Shown piece by piece: positions 6,586 through 11,028 of a stretch of DNA of 11,028 bases. The notes under the pieces were generated by a model that saw only the letters and a program-made list of their open reading frames with translations, had not been told where the DNA came from and searched no databases. Position numbers and translations under genes: made by a program. The stretch is from Chloroflexota bacterium (lineage in GTDB: Bacteria > Chloroflexota > UBA11872): contig JAPPFO010000022.1 in the NCBI GenBank assembly GCA_028875175.1, positions 1 through 11,028 of the forward strand, in the 5' to 3' direction. Position 1 is the stretch's first letter, and each line of letters opens with the position of its first letter.

Positions 6586-8055
6586 ATGAATCAGCCAATC
6601 CGAGTTCGCATGGCGCCGAGTCCCACGGGCGACCTGCACGTGGGCAACGCCCGCACGGCGCTATGCAACTACCTGATGGCCCGCCGCTTGGGCGGCGCGT
6701 TTATCCTGCGCGTTGAGGACACCGACGCCCAGCGCAGCGACGCGTCCCACGAAGAGGGGATCTACGAGGGGTTGCGCTGGCTGGGCCTGGATTGGGACGA
6801 AGGCCCGAACGTCGGCGGACCGTTCGGGCCCTATCGGCAGAGTGAGCGGCAGGACATCCACGGGGAAGCCGTGCAGCAACTGCTGGCTACCGAGCGAGCC
6901 TATTACGACTACACGACGGCCGAGGAGCGGGCCGCCGAACGGGAGCAGCAGCGGGCGGAGGGCCAGCCGCAGCGCTATTCCGGCATGGGCCGCCACTTCA
7001 CGGCCGCCGAGATCGCCGAGCGCAAGGCCGCCGGCGTCGTTCCGGCCGTGCGGTTTCGGGCCGACCCGAAGCCAGTTCGGTTCGACGACATTGTCCTGGG
7101 AACGATCCGCGCAGGTCCCGACGAAGTCGACGACTTCGTGATTGCGCGCGGCGACGGATCGGCGCTGTACAACATGGCGGTCGTGGTCGATGACGAGCAC
7201 ATGCGGATCAGCCACGTGGTCCGGGGGAAAGATCACGTGTCCAATACTTTCCGGCAGGTGCTCTTGTACGAAGCGCTGGGTTGGACGCCACCCGCCTTCG
7301 CGCATCTGCCGCTAGTGGTCAACCGGCGTCGCCAGAAGTTCTCAAGCCGGGACGGCGCGCAGTGGGTCGGGGAGTACCGAACGCAAGGCTACCTGCCGGA
7401 AGCGCTGGTCAACTTCCTGGTTTTCCTCGGCTGGGCACCGGGAGACGAGCGCGAGATTTTCAGCCTGGAGGAGTTGGTGCGGGAGTTCCGGCTGGAGCGG
7501 GTGAACCGGGCCGACGCCGTGTTCGACCCGCAGCGGCTTGATCACTTCAACGGTGTGTGGATTCGTCGGCTGGACCTGCAGGAGTTGACCGAGCGGGCGT
7601 GGCCGTATGCGGCGGCGGGCGGGCTGGACCTTCGCTCGGACCAGCGCCCGTATTTCACGGCGGCGCTGGAACTGGAGTACGAGCGCCTATCGCATCTGAA
7701 TCGGACAGCCGAGCTGATGGATTTCTTTTTTGACGACGATCTCGATCCCGATATGGGGCAAGTCAGGTTCAGGCGGCACTCCGCGGCCGAGACAGCCTCG
7801 GCGCTGGAACGAGTAGCGGCACTGGTTGAAGCGACGCAACCGTTTGACGATCCGACCCTGGAATCCGCGATGCGCGCGCTGGCCGGCGACCTGGGCTGGA
7901 GGGCGGGCGACCTGTTCATGCCGGTGCGCATCGCCGTGACCGGACGGCGGGCCACGCCGCCGCTCTTCGCGACGATGGCCGTGCTGGGACGCCAGCGCTG
8001 CCGGGTGCGGCTGCGGCGGGCGCTGTCCGGACTGAAGAGACTCGCCGCTGCCTGA
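6586..8055 (+). CDS. gltX: Glutamyl-tRNA synthetase
   Basis: Class I aminoacyl-tRNA synthetase charging tRNA(Glu) in the cytosol; 489 residues is the usual bacterial length. The HIGH region is APSPTGDLHVGNARTALCNY (His18-Asn21), followed by FILRVEDTDAQRS. GSALYNMAVVVDDEHMRISH (191-210) is the standard active-site block. Two signature places differ from the common bacterial sequence: RGKDHVSNT (213-221) instead of RGEDHLSNT, and KFSSR (251-255) instead of KLSKR in the KMSKS loop. The zinc-ligand cysteines near residue 108 are absent (YYDYTT), as in several zinc-free GluRSs. The anticodon-binding half continues to the end, closing with a typical LGRQRCRVRLRRAL. Whether it also charges tRNA(Gln) cannot be told. 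The GNAT gene starts 4 bases after its stop. Confidence 0.97.
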   Translation: MNQPIRVRMAPSPTGDLHVGNARTALCNYLMARRLGGAFILRVEDTDAQRSDASHEEGIYEGLRWLGLDWDEGPNVGGPFGPYRQSERQDIHGEAVQQLLATERAYYDYTTAEERAAEREQQRAEGQPQRYSGMGRHFTAAEIAERKAAGVVPAVRFRADPKPVRFDDIVLGTIRAGPDEVDDFVIARGDGSALYNMAVVVDDEHMRISHVVRGKDHVSNTFRQVLLYEALGWTPPAFAHLPLVVNRRRQKFSSRDGAQWVGEYRTQGYLPEALVNFLVFLGWAPGDEREIFSLEELVREFRLERVNRADAVFDPQRLDHFNGVWIRRLDLQELTERAWPYAAAGGLDLRSDQRPYFTAALELEYERLSHLNRTAELMDFFFDDDLDPDMGQVRFRRHSAAETASALERVAALVEATQPFDDPTLESAMRALAGDLGWRAGDLFMPVRIAVTGRRATPPLFATMAVLGRQRCRVRLRRALSGLKRLAAA

Positions 8056-8059
8056 GTCG

Positions 8060-9175
8060 ATGCCGCAACGCGTCATCCAGTTTCTTCCCCATGAGCTTGG
8101 CCTGCCATGGGAGCAGGTGCGCGTGGAGGTCGACGGCGAGCTGGTCAGCTGGATGCAGACCTTTACGGTTCCGCACCGGCTGCGCGGGGCGACGCTGGAG
8201 AGCGCCGGGGTGGTTGGCGTTCACACCGCGGATGCGCACCAGATGCGGGGGCACATGCGTTTCATGCTGGAAACCGTGCTGGAACGGGCCGAGCGACGCG
8301 GCGTGCCCCTCTCGACGCTGTATGGCGGCGTGGCGGACGTCTACCACCGCTGGGCGTACGCCACGGTGATGCCGGAGTTCAGGTTCAGCATTTCGACGCA
8401 ACGCGCCGAGGCGGTGCCGGGGCGTCACCGGATTCGCGCGGGCGAGCCGGCGGATCGACCCGCGATCGCCCGCCTGTATAACCGCGAGACCGCGGGGCTG
8501 ACTGGCGTGCGGGTGCGAGAGCCCGAGCGCTGGCTAGGTCCTCGCCAGGGCCTCTATTTCGGCCGGTTGGATGCGTGGGTGAAAGTCGCGCTGAACGATG
8601 ACGGACGGATCGTCGGCTACTTCATCGGTGATCAGGTCGACGACGACGCGCAGCGGCTTGACATTGTGGACGCGCAGGCGACCAGCAGCGCTGTGGCGGG
8701 GTCGCTGATTCGGGCCGTGGCGGAGGAAGCGATCCGACACCGGATGGGAAGCCTGGACTTTCACGTGTATCCAACCGGCCGCGTGGGTCGGTATCTGCAG
8801 AATCTCGACGTGAGCATGACGACGGAGCGTCCGATCAGCCGCGCGCAGATGGTTCGGCTGAGCCTGCCGGGCGCTGTGCTGGCGGCGCTACAGCCCTACG
8901 CACGCGAGCAGGCCGAAATCCTCGGTCCAGATCGCCCTACGCGACTCGCAATCGAGACGGAGTTGGGCTCGGGCGACCTGGCGCTTGGGGGCGAAGCGCC
9001 AGCGCGGAAGATTCGGCTGGCGGCCGGCGATCTGTGCGAGCTTCTCTTCGGCTACCGATCAGCGGAGGAACTACGCGAGATCCACGGCGTACGCCTGGCC
9101 GAGCGTGACGTCGAACTCCTGGACGTCCTCTTCCCGCGTCTCGACGCGTATTGCTATTGGCCTGACCGGTACTAG
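8060..9175 (+). CDS. Eis-like GNAT N-acetyltransferase with short N terminus
   Basis: 371 residues. It should transfer acetyl from acetyl-CoA to an amine. The first GNAT core contains GVVGVHTADAHQMRGHM (50-66), where QMRGHM is the acetyl-CoA pyrophosphate loop, then GVPLSTLYGGVADVYHRWAY (81-100), matching the LYxxxxxxYxRxGY block of the Eis group. A second GNAT-like half follows from about 120 to 250, with HRIRAGEPADRPAIARLYN and a GYFIGDQV strand. The last ~100 residues resemble the SCP2-like third domain, ending at a C-terminal Tyr. Roughly 30 residues of the usual N-terminal strand and helices are missing; a TGA at 8033-8035 in frame blocks any longer start, so ATG 8060 is used. It follows gltX by 4 bases and is likely co-transcribed. 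It converges on the - strand gene with a 10-base gap. Substrate unknown. Confidence 0.8.
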   Translation: MPQRVIQFLPHELGLPWEQVRVEVDGELVSWMQTFTVPHRLRGATLESAGVVGVHTADAHQMRGHMRFMLETVLERAERRGVPLSTLYGGVADVYHRWAYATVMPEFRFSISTQRAEAVPGRHRIRAGEPADRPAIARLYNRETAGLTGVRVREPERWLGPRQGLYFGRLDAWVKVALNDDGRIVGYFIGDQVDDDAQRLDIVDAQATSSAVAGSLIRAVAEEAIRHRMGSLDFHVYPTGRVGRYLQNLDVSMTTERPISRAQMVRLSLPGAVLAALQPYAREQAEILGPDRPTRLAIETELGSGDLALGGEAPARKIRLAAGDLCELLFGYRSAEELREIHGVRLAERDVELLDVLFPRLDAYCYWPDRY

Positions 9176-9185
9176 GCGCTAAGCC

Positions 9186-9689
9186 TCAGCCGGTGGCCTG
9201 GGACGCAGCCTCGGTCGGGGCCTGGCACTCGACACAGCCGGCTCTCAGCGACTGGACCCGGCGAATCAGCACAAATGCCATGAAGAGGGCTGTAACGCCT
9301 CCGATGAACGGCCGGGCCGGGTCGAAGAAGTTCGCCGCCGCGCCCGTGCCGAATGCCGCCACCAGCAGTCCATTGCATAGCGGGCAGGAAATGGCGAAGG
9401 CCGAAAGGAAGCCGCCGGCGTAGATGGGTCCGCTGCCGAACACGTGCCGCTGGCGCATGGCAAACACGCTGACGCCCGCCAGCGCGCCGACGAGCAGCGC
9501 ATTGATCGTCCAGATGGGGTAGTCGATGGCATAGGCGGGCGTGGCCCGCTCCAGAATCGGCGTGTCGATGGCTCCGGTAATCACGCCCACGCTCAGGCCA
9601 AACGCCGCGGCGGTTAGTCCGCCGACCACTAGCGCCGCCGCGAGCGGCGAGCGGGTGGGAAGTCGTAGCGCTCGGGTCTGCAGGGTCAT
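9186..9689 (-). CDS. Small four-helix membrane protein with CPLC and CVEC motifs
   Basis: 167 residues, family not recognised. Predicted membrane segments by hydrophobicity are about 16-40, 58-78, 89-113 and 124-143, with a positively charged start (TRALRLPTRS) that suggests a cytoplasmic N terminus. CPLC (Cys102-Cys105) sits inside the third segment in AISCPLCNGLLVAAFGTGAA, a conserved-looking context that recalls thiol-redox or metal-handling membrane proteins. A second pair, CVEC (Cys152-Cys155), lies in the short cytoplasmic tail after an RRVQSLR basic stretch. With four helices both ends should be on the same side. ATG at 9689 has TAGACT 6 bases upstream and no Shine-Dalgarno. It follows the sulfatase on the same strand after 67 bases. 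Function is unknown; a redox role is only suggested by the cysteines. Confidence 0.75.
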   Translation of the reverse strand: MTLQTRALRLPTRSPLAAALVVGGLTAAAFGLSVGVITGAIDTPILERATPAYAIDYPIWTINALLVGALAGVSVFAMRQRHVFGSGPIYAGGFLSAFAISCPLCNGLLVAAFGTGAAANFFDPARPFIGGVTALFMAFVLIRRVQSLRAGCVECQAPTEAASQATG

Positions 9690-9695
9690 GCGATC

Positions 9696-9701
9696 AGTCT
9701 A
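9696..9701 (-). promoter_or_regulatory. -10-like box for a leaderless membrane-protein transcript
   Basis: On the - strand TAGACT fits TAnnnT and ends 6 bases before the ATG at 9689. No Shine-Dalgarno is found between box and start. No -35 element is visible; the sequence further up is GC-rich. It implies that the membrane protein gene can be transcribed separately from the sulfatase. Confidence 0.35.
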
Positions 9702-9756
9702 AGCCGTTCCCGCGCTCCCGGGGCCAGCCACGCAGATGGCGGCCGCAGGTACGGGT

Positions 9757-11028
9757 TCAGGCGAGCCGCGTGACGGAGACGTAGTACGCGCCGGCCAGCC
9801 GGTTGCCGTCGTCGTCAAGCCACCAGGTCTTGAGCCGTGTCGGACCGGCACTGAGCTCAGCTGTGAAGATTGCGCACCGATCCTGCGGCCGGACCTCAGC
9901 TTCCGCCTCGAATTCGCCAATCTTTAGCCAGGCCCGGGCGACCGACAACGCCGCGCCCTCGGGCAACGACCCGTCAACGCCGTGCATTTCGGGGGCGGGC
10001 GCTGAAATCGGCAGGTCTGATTCCTCCGGCCAGCGATAGAGCGAGAACGTGTAGGACCCAGGACGTTCGACCTGGAGGTGCCAGGTGCCGCTGTCCATCA
10101 CGCAGCCGCGGATGTTGCCGGGGTTGTCGCAGTAGACGTAGGCCCAGTCGCAGCTGCACAGCCGCGTGGGGCTTTCGACGTCGGAGCCAATCGTGATTGG
10201 GTGATAGCTGTCGAGGTTTCCACCGAGGCGATCCCACCAGGCGTCGTACTCGGCTTGCATGAGGGCCTGAACGCCCGGGTACTCACTCGCCACGTCGGTC
10301 TGCTGTCCCGGGTCATGCGTGAGATCGAAGAGCCGCTCACCCAGCAGACGCCACCTGTTCCAGATCACGGCCGCGTCGCCGCGGCGCGTCTGGCCCGACT
10401 GGCCGTCGCTGGCGTGGCCGTACTGGACAAACAGCATCCGGTCGGCGATTGGCTCCTCGTTTTGAAGGGTCGCCGTTAGCGAAATCCCATCGAACCCAGC
10501 GGATGCCGGCGCCTCCAGATCGCACAGGTCGATCAGCGTGGGAAGAATGTCCTGGCACTGGGTTGGTTGATCGATTCGGCGTGGTCCCACCAGTCCTCCG
10601 GACGGCCAGCGGATGAAGCAAGGGACCCGGTGGCCGCCCTCGTACAGCGAGCGCTTCTTGCCGCGCATTCCGGCGTTGTAGACGTTTTCGCCCGTAGCCG
10701 TTCCGTTGTCGCCCATGAAGATGAGGATGGTGTTGTCGCGGAGTCCGGCTTCGGTGAGGTACGCGTCCAGGCGGCCGAAGTTCTCATCGATGTTGGCAAT
10801 CATGCCGAAGAAGCTGGCGACGTCGTAATCAACCTGATCGAGGTACGGCTGGCGGTAGCGGTCGGGCACCCAGTGCGGGCCGTGCGGGGTATTGGTTGCC
10901 AGGTAGGCGAAGAATGGTGCGTCGCGGTCCTGGTCGATCCAGCTGATCGTTTCGTCGAACCAGACATCGGTGCAGTACCCCGAGAGCTGCTCGATGGCGG
11001 CGCCGCGCCTGGCGTGGGGGTTGAAGTA
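9757..11028 (-). CDS. Arylsulfatase-family sulfatase (5' end outside window)
   Basis: The C-terminal 423 residues of a type I sulfatase that would hydrolyse sulfate esters, typically on glycans. The frame is open to the right edge and its start and formylglycine-forming CxPxR motif lie beyond it. Visible family blocks, numbered from the first codon in the window, are GYCTDVWFDE (18-27), PFFAYLATNTPHGPHW (38-53), the metal ligands Asp107-Asn108 in FMGDNGT, and MRGKKRSLYEGGHRVP with Lys124 and His133 expected at the sulfate site. After the alpha/beta core comes a beta-rich C-terminal part of about 130 residues (HLQVERPGSYTFSLYRWPEE, then AGAYYVSV near the end), common in environmental arylsulfatases. 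Five cysteines cluster around CSCDWAYVYCDNPGNIRGC. Many such enzymes are exported, but the signal peptide region is not in view. It is followed by the membrane protein gene after 67 bases. Confidence 0.93.
   Translation of the reverse strand, partial: YFNPHARRGAAIEQLSGYCTDVWFDETISWIDQDRDAPFFAYLATNTPHGPHWVPDRYRQPYLDQVDYDVASFFGMIANIDENFGRLDAYLTEAGLRDNTILIFMGDNGTATGENVYNAGMRGKKRSLYEGGHRVPCFIRWPSGGLVGPRRIDQPTQCQDILPTLIDLCDLEAPASAGFDGISLTATLQNEEPIADRMLFVQYGHASDGQSGQTRRGDAAVIWNRWRLLGERLFDLTHDPGQQTDVASEYPGVQALMQAEYDAWWDRLGGNLDSYHPITIGSDVESPTRLCSCDWAYVYCDNPGNIRGCVMDSGTWHLQVERPGSYTFSLYRWPEESDLPISAPAPEMHGVDGSLPEGAALSVARAWLKIGEFEAEAEVRPQDRCAIFTAELSAGPTRLKTWWLDDDGNRLAGAYYVSVTRLA

Noticed and set aside
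9176..9185. Bidirectional terminator between the converging GNAT and membrane protein genes
   Set aside because: The gap is 10 bases and only a 4-base AGGC/GCCT pairing is visible, too weak and without T runs on either strand.
1..11028. A defence island, CRISPR locus, prophage or biosynthetic gene cluster
   Set aside because: No nuclease, integrase, transposase, Cas, capsid or assembly-line enzyme is present; the methyltransferase and GNAT alone do not support such a call.

Overview
The window is a gene-dense, high-GC bacterial segment. Its composition, the flavin monooxygenase, Gfo/Idh and sulfatase families, and copies of a short intergenic repeat of the CTGAGCTTGTCGAA type suggest a Chloroflexota-like (for example SAR202 or Dehalococcoidia-like) environmental genome. 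That placement is inference from gene style, since no rRNA or marker phylogeny is available. Nine genes lie on the + strand from the left edge to base 9175, and two lie on the - strand from 9186 to the right edge. Both edges cut a gene. I found no tRNA, rRNA, CRISPR array, insertion sequence or phage gene.

Left part (1-1499): a luciferase-like flavin monooxygenase cut at its 5' end, then 347 bases without a gene that hold degenerate repeat copies and, at the far end, a promoter for the next unit. Middle-left (1500-4664): a tight unit of HAD hydrolase, Nudix hydrolase, a reduced Gfo/Idh-like protein and a normal Gfo/Idh/MocA oxidoreductase. The last three genes overlap by 4 bases at each junction (GTGA, then TTGA), which implies translational coupling. 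Middle (4794-6536): a class I SAM-dependent methyltransferase and a sugar phosphate isomerase/epimerase-type TIM barrel, each with its own short upstream gap. Middle-right (6586-9175): glutamyl-tRNA synthetase followed 4 bases later by a two-part, Eis-like GNAT acetyltransferase. Right part (- strand): an arylsulfatase whose start is outside the window, then a small four-helix membrane protein with CPLC and CVEC motifs.

How the genes work together: the Gfo/Idh pair, the TIM-barrel isomerase and the sulfatase fit sugar or sulfated-carbohydrate catabolism, and the HAD and Nudix enzymes fit phosphate or nucleotide-sugar turnover, but no complete pathway can be read here. gltX is housekeeping. 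I see no convincing new multi-gene system. The points most worth a second look are the reduced Gfo/Idh partner coupled to an intact one, the repeated placement of a -10-like hexamer 6-7 bases before the start codon (leaderless transcripts), the unusual KMSKS-region residues in GltX, the compositional oddity of the first gene, and the cysteine-bearing membrane protein.
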